DNA of 64,000 bases from Proteobacteria bacterium UBA1148 (lineage in GTDB: Bacteria > Pseudomonadota > Gammaproteobacteria > Steroidobacterales > Rariloculaceae). The stretch spans positions 55,487 through 119,486 of the forward strand of contig DBZY01000014.1 of assembly GCA_002311835.1 (NCBI GenBank). Reading direction: 5' to 3'. The position numbers were made by a program, and so were the translations under genes. The notes under the pieces are model-generated. The model ran no database searches. It worked only from the letters and a program-made list of their open reading frames with translations, and was not told the origin of the DNA. Shown here in pieces: positions 54,358 through 63,875 of this stretch (the first letter of the stretch is position 1; every line of letters starts with the position of its first letter).

Positions 54358-54679
54358 TCCGCCGGGTCTTCATTTCGAACGTTTGTGGGTTAGCGTGTCT
54401 ATTACCAAGCATGGTGACAGTGTCTCCTACCTTGACGACGGTATCGTCAAAACCAGCTCTTTGACTGCGATTCGGCGGGCTCATAACCACGTTCCACTGC
54501 TCCCCGCCAGCTTCTACGATTAGGCGATCGTGCGGGCGTCCCAAGCGGGTGTCAACGACAACCCCAGTGAGTGTGAAGTCCGTATTTGTATAGGTGCTCC
54601 AGCCATGATGGGCAAAGGCGCTAGCCGATAACGTGCCTAACAGAAACGCTATTGCTATAACGCGTATGTTCATGGACAT
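54311..54679 (-). CDS. DUF6152 family secreted protein, short form
   Basis: 122 residues with a classic signal peptide (SASAFA) cleaved just before His24-His25-Gly-Trp. The core shows FTLTGVVVDTRLGRPHDRLIVEAGG with the conserved Pro49-His50, WNVVMSPPNRSQRAGF and VKVGDTVTMLGNRHANP. It is shorter than the 341-residue member at 15.7 kb and has only the first module. It starts 70 bp after the stop of the CoA-transferase gene, on the same strand. Function unknown. Confidence 0.86.
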   Translation of the reverse strand: MSMNIRVIAIAFLLGTLSASAFAHHGWSTYTNTDFTLTGVVVDTRLGRPHDRLIVEAGGEQWNVVMSPPNRSQRAGFDDTVVKVGDTVTMLGNRHANPQTFEMKTRRINVHSKDYDLYPSRL

Positions 54680-54749
54680 GTCGGGTTCCTCCGTCTCAAA
54701 TAGTCAAAGTAAGCTTCGGTAGGTGCTACTTATGAACGAATCTGGGTTG

Positions 54750-55967
54750 TTATGCAATAGCTAGCACCACTCCTTCCTGAATAAATCGTTTGATTTTTAC
54801 CTCTTCATAACCAAGTTCACCTAGTATCTCCGTCGTGTGCTCCCCCAGGCGAGGGGCTCCGCGTTCAATTGAGGTAGGTGTGGCGCTAAATTTCACCGGG
54901 AAACCTATTGTTTTGATCACGCCGAGTCCTGAGTGCATGGTTTCTGTAACCATGTCCCGGGCAAGTGTTTGGGGATGCTCCAGCATTTCGCCAATGCTGA
55001 GCACGGGGCCTGCTGGAACGCCTGCATTCTTCAACAAATCGAGCCACTCACGGGTTTGCTTTTTCTTGAATGCCGGGGCGAGCGTAGCGTTTAGCACTGC
55101 CCGGTTGTGCATTCGATCTTTATTCCTGGAGAATCGCGGGTCTTCCAGGAGTTCAGGTAGCCCGAGCACAGGTGGGAGCCGTGCCCACGTAGCCTCACTT
55201 GAAGCGCCGATAGTGATCCACCCATCAGTAGTTTCAAATGCCTCGTAGGGGGCATTCAATGGATGAGCGGAGCCCATGGGTTCTGGTGATATACCAGTTG
55301 CTAATGCGATAGCCGACTGCCAGAAGGTTTGTGTGATTCCGGCCTCAAATAAAGAAGTGTCTACACGTTGACCTTGACCTGTCTTCAACCGCTCCACATA
55401 AGCGGCCAGAACCCCCATTGCTGCAAGTAGTCCTGCGGTTATGTCGGTAACAGGTGGCCCGCATTTCACAGGAGGTCGGTCGGCACCTTCTCCGGTTATG
55501 CTCATTAGACCGCTGTAGCCCTGTGCCACGAGATCAAACCCGCCTAGATCAGCATAGGGGCCAGTTCGGCCAAAACCGGAGATTTCGCAGTAGATTAGCC
55601 CTGGATTCTGTGCCCGCAGCTTCTCATAGCCGAGACCAAGCCGTTTCATGGTTCCTTTGCGATAATTTTCGATCACGATATCAGCATCTTCTAACAGGCG
55701 TTGCACGATTGTGTGGCCATCCTCAGTTTTTAAGTTTACGGCGATGCCGCGCTTATTGCGGTTGAGCATCATGAATGCGGCGCTTTCCCCATCGATGACT
55801 GGAGGTACGAAACCGCGCGCGGCATCGCCTTCCGGTACACGTTCTACCTTGATAACGTTTGCACCCATGTCGGCAAGCATGCGGCCGCAGACGGGGCCTG
55901 CCATGATGTGTGCTAGCTCAATGACGGTCACGCCCCGCAAGGGACCCATATCTGGTGAACTCATCAT
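54750..55967 (-). CDS. CaiB/BaiF family CoA-transferase
   Basis: 405 residues of the class III CoA-transferases. Typical segments are ELAHIMAGPVCGRMLADMGANVIKVERVPEGD at the N-terminus and NRNKRGIAVNLKTEDG. The catalytic Asp lies in GGFDLVAQGYSGLMS, followed by PPVKCGPPVTDITAGLLAAMGVLAA. It moves CoA between organic acids, activating the substrate of a degradation pathway. It follows the enoyl-CoA hydratase with no gap, so both belong to one operon. Confidence 0.94.
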   Translation of the reverse strand: MMSSPDMGPLRGVTVIELAHIMAGPVCGRMLADMGANVIKVERVPEGDAARGFVPPVIDGESAAFMMLNRNKRGIAVNLKTEDGHTIVQRLLEDADIVIENYRKGTMKRLGLGYEKLRAQNPGLIYCEISGFGRTGPYADLGGFDLVAQGYSGLMSITGEGADRPPVKCGPPVTDITAGLLAAMGVLAAYVERLKTGQGQRVDTSLFEAGITQTFWQSAIALATGISPEPMGSAHPLNAPYEAFETTDGWITIGASSEATWARLPPVLGLPELLEDPRFSRNKDRMHNRAVLNATLAPAFKKKQTREWLDLLKNAGVPAGPVLSIGEMLEHPQTLARDMVTETMHSGLGVIKTIGFPVKFSATPTSIERGAPRLGEHTTEILGELGYEEVKIKRFIQEGVVLAIA

Positions 55968-56747
55968 TCAATGACCTTTGAACTTGGGCTTTGTTTTTTC
56001 AAGAAATGCTCGGTAGCCGATCTGATAGTCCTCCGTTTCAAAAGCTGCGTTACTCTCGTCGATTTCCTCCGCGGTTAGAGGGGTTGGATCCATCAGTCGG
56101 TGTATAAACTTTTTGTGCCAGCGGTTTACCAGTGGGGCTCGTTCAGAGATCTGGTTGCCTAGCGAGCAGGCCTCACGCTCTACATCTGAGTCTGGAACGA
56201 TACGGTTAACGAGTCCCAGTTCCTTCGCATGCTTAGCTTTGAATACGTTGCCTTCCAGCAGAATTTCCAGTGCAGCTGACGGTGTAATGATGCGGCTCAA
56301 TGCACCTAATTCCGCATAGGACACAGTCATTCCTAGTCGATTGATGGGTATGCCAAATCGACTCGATTCTCCACAGATACGAATATCGCAAGCGCTGGCA
56401 ATTAAAAGACCACCACCCATGCATACACCGTTGATAGCCGCGATACTTGGATGGCGACATGAGAATACGCTATTCAGTGCATTTTCGAGATCACTGCTGT
56501 ATTTGCGAACATCCTCAGGTGTTGTGCGGTGCTCGCTCCAGTCAGAGATATCCGATCCTGCCGAGAAGGCTGTACTGTCGACGCCACGGATAATAATGCA
56601 GTGGATATCATCATCATCATTCAGCTCGGACATGATTTCGTCAAGGAGGATCCAGCAGGCTCCATCCATAGCATTGAGCTTGTCCGGCCTGTTCAAGACG
56701 ACGGTGGTAATTCTACCGTCGCGTTGGACAAAGACTCCGTTGGGCAT
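55968..56747 (-). CDS. Enoyl-CoA hydratase/isomerase family protein
   Basis: 259 residues with the crotonase fold. The oxyanion-hole segments are FSAGSDISDW (about residues 62-71) and INGVCMGGGLLIASACDIRI (about 107-126). The region FGIPINRLGMTVSYAELGALSRI holds one catalytic Glu (in AELG), and the usual second Glu position is not clear by eye, so hydratase versus isomerase is open. It directly precedes the CoA-transferase in one operon, pointing to an acyl-CoA route for an unsaturated or hydroxylated acid. Confidence 0.92.
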   Translation of the reverse strand: MPNGVFVQRDGRITTVVLNRPDKLNAMDGACWILLDEIMSELNDDDDIHCIIIRGVDSTAFSAGSDISDWSEHRTTPEDVRKYSSDLENALNSVFSCRHPSIAAINGVCMGGGLLIASACDIRICGESSRFGIPINRLGMTVSYAELGALSRIITPSAALEILLEGNVFKAKHAKELGLVNRIVPDSDVEREACSLGNQISERAPLVNRWHKKFIHRLMDPTPLTAEEIDESNAAFETEDYQIGYRAFLEKTKPKFKGH

Positions 56748-56797
56748 TGATTTTCTCCTGGCTCATATCTAGTGCGTACTATACGGTATGAGGATGA

Positions 56798-56817
56798 ACT
56801 CACTCACTCACTCACTC
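56798..56817. repeat. Tandem repeat of ACTC, five copies
   Basis: Five perfect ACTC units lie in the 271-bp region between the enoyl-CoA hydratase start and the aminotransferase start, upstream of both genes. Short tetranucleotide tracts may change length by slippage and alter promoter spacing, but no promoter elements are clear here. Confidence 0.5.
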
Positions 56818-57018
56818 CGCTGTTTTAGTGCTTCATATGTATGTAATCATAATTGTAGGTTGAGATAGCAGTCAGGGGAGAAGGATTTGTTTCCACGGTG
56901 TTTTTGATAGTGTTTGTGTTACTGTCGCGCCTGTGCGTGTACTCGGATAACACAAAGCGATTTTGAATATCCCAGTTGTATTCTGGGTAACGGTTTAGTT
57001 GAAAGAAGAAATCGGATA

Positions 57019-58188
57019 ATGACAGCGAAATCTGGTCGTCAATTTTTACAAATTCCAGGTCCCAGCAATGTTCCCGATCAGGTTCTACGGGCTATTAATC
57101 AGCCCACCATTGACCATCGTGGCCCAGAATTTCAGGGGCTGACCAACCGGATACTCGTGGGGCTCAAGAAGGTATTCAACTGTGCGGGACCCGTGATTAT
57201 CTTCCCATCGTCGGGGACGGGTAGTTGGGAGGCTGCATTGGTAAACACGCTCTCCCCGGGCGACAGTATTTTGATGGTAGAGACGGGGCAGTTCGCTGTG
57301 CTTTGGCGCGATATTGCGTTGAAATTTGGGCTCAACGTGGACTTTATTCCCGGTGACTGGCGTCATGGGGTGGACTCTGAGCCCATTGAAGCGAAGCTTG
57401 TAGCAGATAAGAGCCACTCTATTAAAGCCGTTGCTGTTGTTCATAACGAGACATCCACGGGTGTAACCAGTGACATTGCAGCAGTTCGTAAGGCGATGGA
57501 TAGAACTAATCATCCCGCTTTGCTTCTAGTTGACGTAATTTCTTCTCTGGGTTCGGTCGATTACCGACAGGATGAGTGGGGGGTAGATGTCACGATTGGA
57601 GGATCCCAGAAAGGTCTCATGCTACCACCGGGACTCGGCTTCAACGCTTTAAGTGATAAAGCGATTAAGGCCTCCAGCAAAGCGGGGCTGCCCAGGTCAT
57701 ATTGGGACTGGGATGCAATTCTAAAAGCGAATCAAATGGGTTTCTTTCCATACACGCCAGCCACCAATCTACTCTTCGGTCTCGAAGAGGCTCTAAACAT
57801 GTTGTTCGAAGAAGGGCTCGAGAACGTTTTTGTGCGTCATGCACGGTTTGCCGAAGCCACGCGGCGAGCTGTTCATGCTTGGGGTCTGGAAAACCTTTGC
57901 TTGAATCCTCATGAGTACTCCAACAGCCTAACAGCTGTTTTATTGCCAGAAGGCCATGATGCTGACACGCTCCGGGAATTAATTTTGGAGCACTTCGATA
58001 TGCCCTTAGGTGCAGGCCTAGGTAAAGTGAAGGGACGGATTTTTCGTATAGGCCATCTAGGTTGGCTTAACGAGTTGATGCTAGCTGGAACGCTTTGTGG
58101 TGTGGAGATGGGTTTGGGGCTTGCGGGCGTACCATTTAGTCCTGGCGGTGTGCAGCCAGCACTTAGCTATCTAGTACACGGCGAGTAA
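57019..58188 (+). CDS. PLP-dependent aminotransferase, serine/alanine-glyoxylate type (class V)
   Basis: About 389 residues from ATG 57019; a longer open frame from 56914 has no homology in its extra part. The family N-terminus FLQIPGPSNVPDQVLRAINQPTIDHRGPEF is present. PLP is held by Asp in LLLVDVISSLGSVDY and Schiff-base Lys in GGSQKGLMLPPGLGF (about residue 200). It transfers amino groups between serine or alanine and glyoxylate or a related 2-oxo acid. A GntP permease follows 9 bp downstream, then a PanE-like reductase and a 2-hydroxyacid dehydrogenase. The set may degrade a hydroxy or amino acid. Confidence 0.93.
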   Translation: MTAKSGRQFLQIPGPSNVPDQVLRAINQPTIDHRGPEFQGLTNRILVGLKKVFNCAGPVIIFPSSGTGSWEAALVNTLSPGDSILMVETGQFAVLWRDIALKFGLNVDFIPGDWRHGVDSEPIEAKLVADKSHSIKAVAVVHNETSTGVTSDIAAVRKAMDRTNHPALLLVDVISSLGSVDYRQDEWGVDVTIGGSQKGLMLPPGLGFNALSDKAIKASSKAGLPRSYWDWDAILKANQMGFFPYTPATNLLFGLEEALNMLFEEGLENVFVRHARFAEATRRAVHAWGLENLCLNPHEYSNSLTAVLLPEGHDADTLRELILEHFDMPLGAGLGKVKGRIFRIGHLGWLNELMLAGTLCGVEMGLGLAGVPFSPGGVQPALSYLVHGE

Positions 58189-58197
58189 GGGAGCAGC

Positions 58198-59565
58198 ATG
58201 GATCCTTCCACGGCAGTCGTGAGTAGCCCGTTGTTGGCGCTTGTGGCTTTCTTAGGCGTCATTATGCTTCTGTTGTTCCTCATTGCTAAGTGGCGTTGGC
58301 ATGTCTTTCTGGCTCTGCTGGTGCCACTTCTCTTCTTTGGCGTAATACCTGGTGTGCAGCAGAATAATTTCATTGCTGCGTTTGAGTTGGGTTTTGGCTC
58401 GACGCTTGGATCCATCGGTGTGGTAATTGTGCTCGGGTCTATCATCGCTGAGGCTTTGAGACATACAGGTGCGATACAAACTATTACCCGCACGATGGTT
58501 TGGGCTGTGGGTTCAACGCGCATGCCTCTGGCGCTTACATTGACAGGGTTCGTTTTAGGCATCGCCATCTTTTCCGATGTGGCCTACGTGATCCTAAATC
58601 CTCTCGTGCACTCGGCGGCTAAAATGATGGGCGTGACGGTCAGCGTCATGTCCATCGGCCTGGTGGGCTCGATGCAACTCACTCATGCCATCGTGCCACC
58701 TACGCCAGGGCCTCTAGCGGCGGCGGCGTTATTGGGAGCCGACATTGGTAAGACGATCATATTTGGCAGTGTGGCTTGCCTGGCAGGATCACTTGCGGGG
58801 TGGATTTGGGGGCAGTATATCGTCGGGCCGCGTATCAAGACGCCGCCATCCGATGAGTATGCAGGTGAAAACTTCCTGGAGGACGATCCGGAGGGTAAGC
58901 TGCCCGGCACGCTCAGTTCTTATGCTCCTATTATTGTTCCGATTGTACTGATATCAGCTCAGAGTGTTTCCCGTCTTTTCCTTGAGCAGGATAATATTAT
59001 CCGTGTGGGGCTCGCCTATGTCGGGTGGCCAGTTATGGCGCTTAGCATTGGTGTCTTGCTGGCGTACAGAAATATCAAGACGCCGGAGCATAGAAAAGAT
59101 GCGAAGAATGCTTGGGTAGAAGAGGCGCTGAGAATGTCTGCCATGATATTGGTTGTGACCGGCCTTGGAGGGTCTCTAAGTGAGATTCTTAAGGCGACGC
59201 CAGCCGTCGAATATATCAGTGGTTTTTTTGCTGCCTATGGTTTACCGTCCATCTTGTTACCGTTTGTCATCGGCATTATCGGTAACATGATTACTGGCTC
59301 TACCACTGTCGGTGTCATCACAGCTGCTTCTTTGGTTGCGCCCATGCTAGGGACCCTAGCGCTCTCCCCAGAGGCTGCTATGCTTGCTGGCGCGAGTGGC
59401 TCAGTCATTATTAAGTACGTGAACTCAAGTTACTTCTGGGTTTGTACCTCTCTTAGCCGTGTACCAGTGAACGACGCCATTCTGGGTTACGGCGGGGCTA
59501 CGCTGGTGGGGGGCGTTACCTCGTTCTTGGTTGTTTGCACGATGTGGGCTGTAGGTATTATTTGA
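58198..59565 (+). CDS. GntP family permease
   Basis: 455 residues, about 12 helices, of the gluconate:proton symporter family. Family marks are FELGFGSTLGSIGVVIVLGSIIAEALRHTGA (about 60-90), FSDVAYVILNPLV, HAIVPPTPGPLAAA (about 162-175), and the C-terminal GSVIIKYVNSSYFWV. It imports gluconate or other hydroxy acids. It starts 9 bp after the aminotransferase and precedes the PanE-like gene by 99 bp. Confidence 0.92.
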   Translation: MDPSTAVVSSPLLALVAFLGVIMLLLFLIAKWRWHVFLALLVPLLFFGVIPGVQQNNFIAAFELGFGSTLGSIGVVIVLGSIIAEALRHTGAIQTITRTMVWAVGSTRMPLALTLTGFVLGIAIFSDVAYVILNPLVHSAAKMMGVTVSVMSIGLVGSMQLTHAIVPPTPGPLAAAALLGADIGKTIIFGSVACLAGSLAGWIWGQYIVGPRIKTPPSDEYAGENFLEDDPEGKLPGTLSSYAPIIVPIVLISAQSVSRLFLEQDNIIRVGLAYVGWPVMALSIGVLLAYRNIKTPEHRKDAKNAWVEEALRMSAMILVVTGLGGSLSEILKATPAVEYISGFFAAYGLPSILLPFVIGIIGNMITGSTTVGVITAASLVAPMLGTLALSPEAAMLAGASGSVIIKYVNSSYFWVCTSLSRVPVNDAILGYGGATLVGGVTSFLVVCTMWAVGII

Positions 59566-59664
59566 GCAAGGCTAATAAACTTAGGCGGTTCAGCCGATAA
59601 ACATAATTTTAAAACTATGGTTGCCCGAGGCGGCCATTGACTAGGTTCGTTACGGGAGTGAAGC

Positions 59665-60735
59665 ATGCCTGACAAGTACAGAATTCTCTTTTTTGGAGCC
59701 TCCTACGGTTCACTGCTTGGCGCAAAAGCCGCGCTTGCAGGGCACTCGGTCCACCTGATTTGTCTTCCGGAGGAATCGGAACTCATTAATGAGAAGGGCG
59801 CGATCATCCGTCTGCCGGTACGAGGTGTTGACGAGCCTGTTGAGCTGAATACGAAGAACATGTCCGGCGTTGTTTCTGCAGGCGGGCCGGAAGATGCGGA
59901 CCCCTCCGAGTACGATCTCATTGTCCTTGCCATGCAGGAGCCGCAGTATCGAGTGTCTGTCGTGAAAGATCTATTGAACCGTGTGGGCGCATCCGCGAAG
60001 CCGTGTATGTCAATCATGAACATGCCGCCGTTGAGCTTCTTGAAGCGTCTTCCGGCTATTGATGCGGAGGCGATTAGAGGCTGTTACACAGACCCATCAG
60101 TTTGGGACAACGTGGATCCGTCAATGATTACTTTATGCAGCCCGGACCCACAGGCATTCCGCCCTCCCGGAGAGCAGTGCAATGTGCTTCAGGTGGGATT
60201 GCCCACCAATTTTAAGTCTGCCCGATTCGAATCAGATGACCACACCGCTATCCTGCGTAAGCTGGAAGACGATATTCAAGAAATCCGTTATGACGTCGGC
60301 GGCACAGAGGTAGAGTTGCCAGTGAAACTACGAGTTCATGATTCAGTGTTCGTGCCGCTTGCCAAGTGGTGCATGCTATTAGCTGGTAACTACCGCTGTG
60401 TTCAAGAAGAGGAGATGATCCCGATTAAGGATGCAGTTCATGCTGATTTGGATGCTTCGGGCTCTCTGTATAACTGGGTAGCAGACTTGTGTGTAAGTTT
60501 GGGAGGCAATCGTGACGATCTTGTTCCGTTTGAGAAATACGCTAATGCGGCCTTGTCATTACAGAAGCCGTCTTCAGCGGCGCGTGCGCTCGCTGCCAAA
60601 GCGCTCTACATCGAACGCGTAGATAAGTTGGTGCAGACACTTGCGGCGTCCCAAGGCATGCAGTCTGACCATGTGGATCGAACTGTCGAATTAGTGGACG
60701 GTTGGCTTGCTAAAAACCGCGAAGAGGCTGCGTAG
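59665..60735 (+). CDS. Ketopantoate-reductase-like protein (PanE/ApbA family)
   Basis: 356 residues, longer than PanE (about 300). The Rossmann-type nucleotide motif reads FFGASYGSLLGAKAALAGHSV (about 9-29). Two-domain similarity to PanE runs through LIVLAMQEPQY and a helical C-terminal domain. The catalytic Lys in PanE (KxxxN) has a possible match at VKLRVHDSVFVPLAKWCMLLAGN. It does not look like a housekeeping panE, and its place between GntP and a dehydrogenase points to reduction of another 2-oxo acid. Confidence 0.82.
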   Translation: MPDKYRILFFGASYGSLLGAKAALAGHSVHLICLPEESELINEKGAIIRLPVRGVDEPVELNTKNMSGVVSAGGPEDADPSEYDLIVLAMQEPQYRVSVVKDLLNRVGASAKPCMSIMNMPPLSFLKRLPAIDAEAIRGCYTDPSVWDNVDPSMITLCSPDPQAFRPPGEQCNVLQVGLPTNFKSARFESDDHTAILRKLEDDIQEIRYDVGGTEVELPVKLRVHDSVFVPLAKWCMLLAGNYRCVQEEEMIPIKDAVHADLDASGSLYNWVADLCVSLGGNRDDLVPFEKYANAALSLQKPSSAARALAAKALYIERVDKLVQTLAASQGMQSDHVDRTVELVDGWLAKNREEAA

Positions 60736-60752
60736 CTGAGCTCGCCGTATAA

Positions 60753-63650
60753 ATGTTGAACCGATCCGACTACGTGACCGACCCTGCGTTCGTGCAGAGA
60801 CTGCAATCGGAAGTTGAGGGGGAAGTCTATTTCGACGCTCTGAGCCGTGGCCGTTACAGTACGGACGCCTCGATGTATCAGATATTTCCCATCGGTGTCG
60901 TGGTGCCTCGGCATGCACAGGATGTCGTTTGCTCTCTACAGATCGCCGCCGAGAACGGCGTACCCGTTCTGCCACGCGGCGCTGGTACCTCTCAGGGGGG
61001 GCAAACGGTCGGCAAGGCTTTGGTGCTGGATGCGAGCAAGTACCTTACAGCGGTAAATCACTTTGAACCGGAAGAGCGAACTATCTCTGTAGAACCTGGG
61101 ATGGTGCTCGATCTGCTAAATGACTTCCTTAAACCGCATGGATTATTTTTCCCTGTTGACGTTTCAACGTCTAGCCGCGCCACCATTGGTGGTATGGCAG
61201 GAAATAATAGTGTTGGCGCACGCTCCATTCGATACGGTCACATGGTGGATAATGTTAGTGGAATCAATGCACTACTAGCCGATGGGGAACTCGTGCATTT
61301 TCGTCCAGGGAAGCCTGCCAACGTAGATGGACGGTTGTCTGATCTCTTTGATCAAATGCAAAACTTGTACGCGCGGGAGCAAGAAGAGATCGATAAACGT
61401 TTTCCAAAAGTGGCACGGAATGTTGCTGGGTATAATCTAAACCGTCTCGGTCGAGACAATATGAATCTTTCGGATTTGTTAGTGGGTTCGGAAGGAACGC
61501 TCGCTTGGTTTCAGACGCTTGATCTAGATCTGCAGCCCATTCCTCCACACAAACTTGTAGGTGTCTGCCATTTTCCGACATTCGCATCGGCGATGGAATC
61601 TGCTCAGGCAATCGTTGCTCTGGATCCGGCAGCGGTTGAATTGATCGACCGAACAGTGATCGAACTCGCTCGCGAGAACGACGAGTTCAATGCGGCGATG
61701 GCTAGATTTATGCGTGGTGACCCGGCTGCGCTCCTGATTGTGGAGTTTGCTGGTGATGATCGTGACAAACAACTGCAAAGACTGGACAGTCTGGAAGAGG
61801 TAATGGGGGACTTAGGATATTCGGACAGTGTAGTACGCGCCGAGGAGCCCGGGTTGCAGAGTGCTATCTGGAGTGTGCGCAAGGCGGCGCTGAATATAGT
61901 CATGTCCATGAAAGGGGACGGCAAACCAATCTCGTTCGTTGAGGATTGTGCAGTTCCTTTAGAAAATCTTGCCGAGTATACGGCTCGACTTACTGAGGTT
62001 TTCTCCAAACATGGAACCACCGGGACGTGGTACGCCCATGCTTCGGTTGGTTGCCTACATGTGCGCCCTATACTGAATCTTAAAGACGATACCGATGTCG
62101 TTAAGCTGAGAAGTATTGCTGATGCCGCCCATGAACTCGTGCGTGAGTTTAAGGGCTCCCACTCTGGTGAACATGGTGATGGACTTGTGCGCTCAGAGTT
62201 TCTAGAGCCTATGCTAGGCAATCGAATCACACGAGCTTTTGGAGAAGTAAAGCAATGCTTTGACCCAGACGGACGCTTCAATCCGGGCAAGATTGTTAAT
62301 CCGTCACGCATGGATGACCGTTCGCTATTGCGCTTTTCAGGAGACTATAAACCCGTACAACATGAAGAGGTGCTGGATTGGTCAGCATGGGGTGGTCTAC
62401 ACCGTGCGACGGAGATGTGTAACAACAATGGTGCATGTCGAAAGTTCGATTCTGGAGCGATGTGCCCATCCTTCCGCGTAACCAAGGATGAACAACACCT
62501 AACCCGAGGCCGTGCAAATACACTTCGCTTGGCTCTTACGGGTCAATTAGAAGCAGATGCTCTGACCTCACCAGAGATGTATCGCACTTTAGAGTTGTGC
62601 GTCAGTTGTAAGGCCTGTAAGCGAGAGTGTCCCACTGGCGTTGACATGGCGCGGATGAAGATTGAGTTTTTGAGCCAATACCACAAGCGCTGGGGATTGG
62701 GTTTGCGGGATCGGCTAGTCGCCTATTTGCCTCGCTACGCTCGTTGGGCCGCTCGAATGCCGTGGCTGTCGAATGTACACAACAACACCCTATTTCGTGG
62801 CGTGCGTCGGCAACTGTTTGGCTTGACTACTCAAAGGTCTATGCCTGCATGGCGTCGTGATACGTTTGAAGGCGCGTCAACCCACGTGTCTTCAAAAGGG
62901 CCAGAAGTGGTTTTGTTCGCTGACACATTTAATAGGTATTTTGAGCCAGAGAATTTGCAGGCTGCTGTACGTGTCTTGGAGGCGGCAGGTTACCGAGTGT
63001 TAACACCAGTTCCGACGGATATGCCTCGCCCATTGTGTTGTGGACGGACATTTCTGAGTAGCGGTTTAGTGGATGAAGCTAAAAAGGAAGCACAGCGTAC
63101 ATTAGATACGCTTATGCCCTACGTTGAGAAGGGTATTCCGATCGTGGGTTTGGAACCTTCCTGCTTGTTAACTTTCCGGGATGAGTTTGGTGGGTTCTTG
63201 CCTGGCGAGGGTACCCGTGCGTTGGCGAAACAAGCAATGCTCTTTGAGGAATTTTTAGTCGCCGAGCATGATGCTGGTCGTTTAAAGCTTAATCTTCGGT
63301 CTCTTGGAAAATCTAAAGCGCTGGTTCACGGCCACTGTCACCAAAAAGCGTTCGGTGTGATGTCAACTGTCGAGAATGTAATGAGTTGGATTCCGGGTCT
63401 TGATACTGAGCTTATTGAGTCAAGTTGTTGTGGTATGGCAGGTGCGTTCGGTTACGAAGCTGAGCACTATGATGTATCAATGAAAATGGCGGAGCTTAAT
63501 CTTTTACCCACGATCCGTGCATCCAGTGATAGTACGGTTATTGTGGCGGATGGTACTAGTTGTCGTAGTCAAATCCGTGATGGGTCTGGTCGCGAGGGAC
63601 TTCATGTTGCTAAAGTCCTCGAGCTTGCACTGGATAGAGAGAGCGATTAG
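60753..63650 (+). CDS. FAD- and Fe-S-binding 2-hydroxyacid dehydrogenase (YdiJ/GlcD type)
   Basis: A 965-residue fusion. An N-terminal FAD_binding_4 domain (about 35-260; PRGAGTSQGGQ) and an FAD-oxidase C domain (about 270-530) are followed by two Fe-S motifs. The first is CNNNGACRKFDSGAMCPS near residue 555, and the second is CVSCKACKRECP near 615. The C-terminal part has two CCG motifs, PRPLCCGRTF near 760 and SSCCGMAGAFGYE near 890. The layout is that of YdiJ (D-2-hydroxyglutarate dehydrogenase) and respiratory D-lactate or glycolate dehydrogenases, which pass electrons to quinone. It starts 17 bp after the PanE-like gene and closes the operon. Confidence 0.93.
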   Translation: MLNRSDYVTDPAFVQRLQSEVEGEVYFDALSRGRYSTDASMYQIFPIGVVVPRHAQDVVCSLQIAAENGVPVLPRGAGTSQGGQTVGKALVLDASKYLTAVNHFEPEERTISVEPGMVLDLLNDFLKPHGLFFPVDVSTSSRATIGGMAGNNSVGARSIRYGHMVDNVSGINALLADGELVHFRPGKPANVDGRLSDLFDQMQNLYAREQEEIDKRFPKVARNVAGYNLNRLGRDNMNLSDLLVGSEGTLAWFQTLDLDLQPIPPHKLVGVCHFPTFASAMESAQAIVALDPAAVELIDRTVIELARENDEFNAAMARFMRGDPAALLIVEFAGDDRDKQLQRLDSLEEVMGDLGYSDSVVRAEEPGLQSAIWSVRKAALNIVMSMKGDGKPISFVEDCAVPLENLAEYTARLTEVFSKHGTTGTWYAHASVGCLHVRPILNLKDDTDVVKLRSIADAAHELVREFKGSHSGEHGDGLVRSEFLEPMLGNRITRAFGEVKQCFDPDGRFNPGKIVNPSRMDDRSLLRFSGDYKPVQHEEVLDWSAWGGLHRATEMCNNNGACRKFDSGAMCPSFRVTKDEQHLTRGRANTLRLALTGQLEADALTSPEMYRTLELCVSCKACKRECPTGVDMARMKIEFLSQYHKRWGLGLRDRLVAYLPRYARWAARMPWLSNVHNNTLFRGVRRQLFGLTTQRSMPAWRRDTFEGASTHVSSKGPEVVLFADTFNRYFEPENLQAAVRVLEAAGYRVLTPVPTDMPRPLCCGRTFLSSGLVDEAKKEAQRTLDTLMPYVEKGIPIVGLEPSCLLTFRDEFGGFLPGEGTRALAKQAMLFEEFLVAEHDAGRLKLNLRSLGKSKALVHGHCHQKAFGVMSTVENVMSWIPGLDTELIESSCCGMAGAFGYEAEHYDVSMKMAELNLLPTIRASSDSTVIVADGTSCRSQIRDGSGREGLHVAKVLELALDRESD

Positions 63651-63875
63651 CTTACCCCTTTCCCATTCTAAGTAAATCCTAATGTTGATGAACGAACACA
63701 GATGAGTCTGTGCGAGTTTTTGTTAATACGGTAACGGTGATGGTGCTCATGAACGCTTTTTAATCATTATCTTTATGTGGGCGCACTATGATTCTCAGTA
63801 TGGACGCTGACTATCCATGTTTTATCTAAAGCAAGGGACTGTGATCCAACTATTTTCTGTATTAACGGGGTACCT

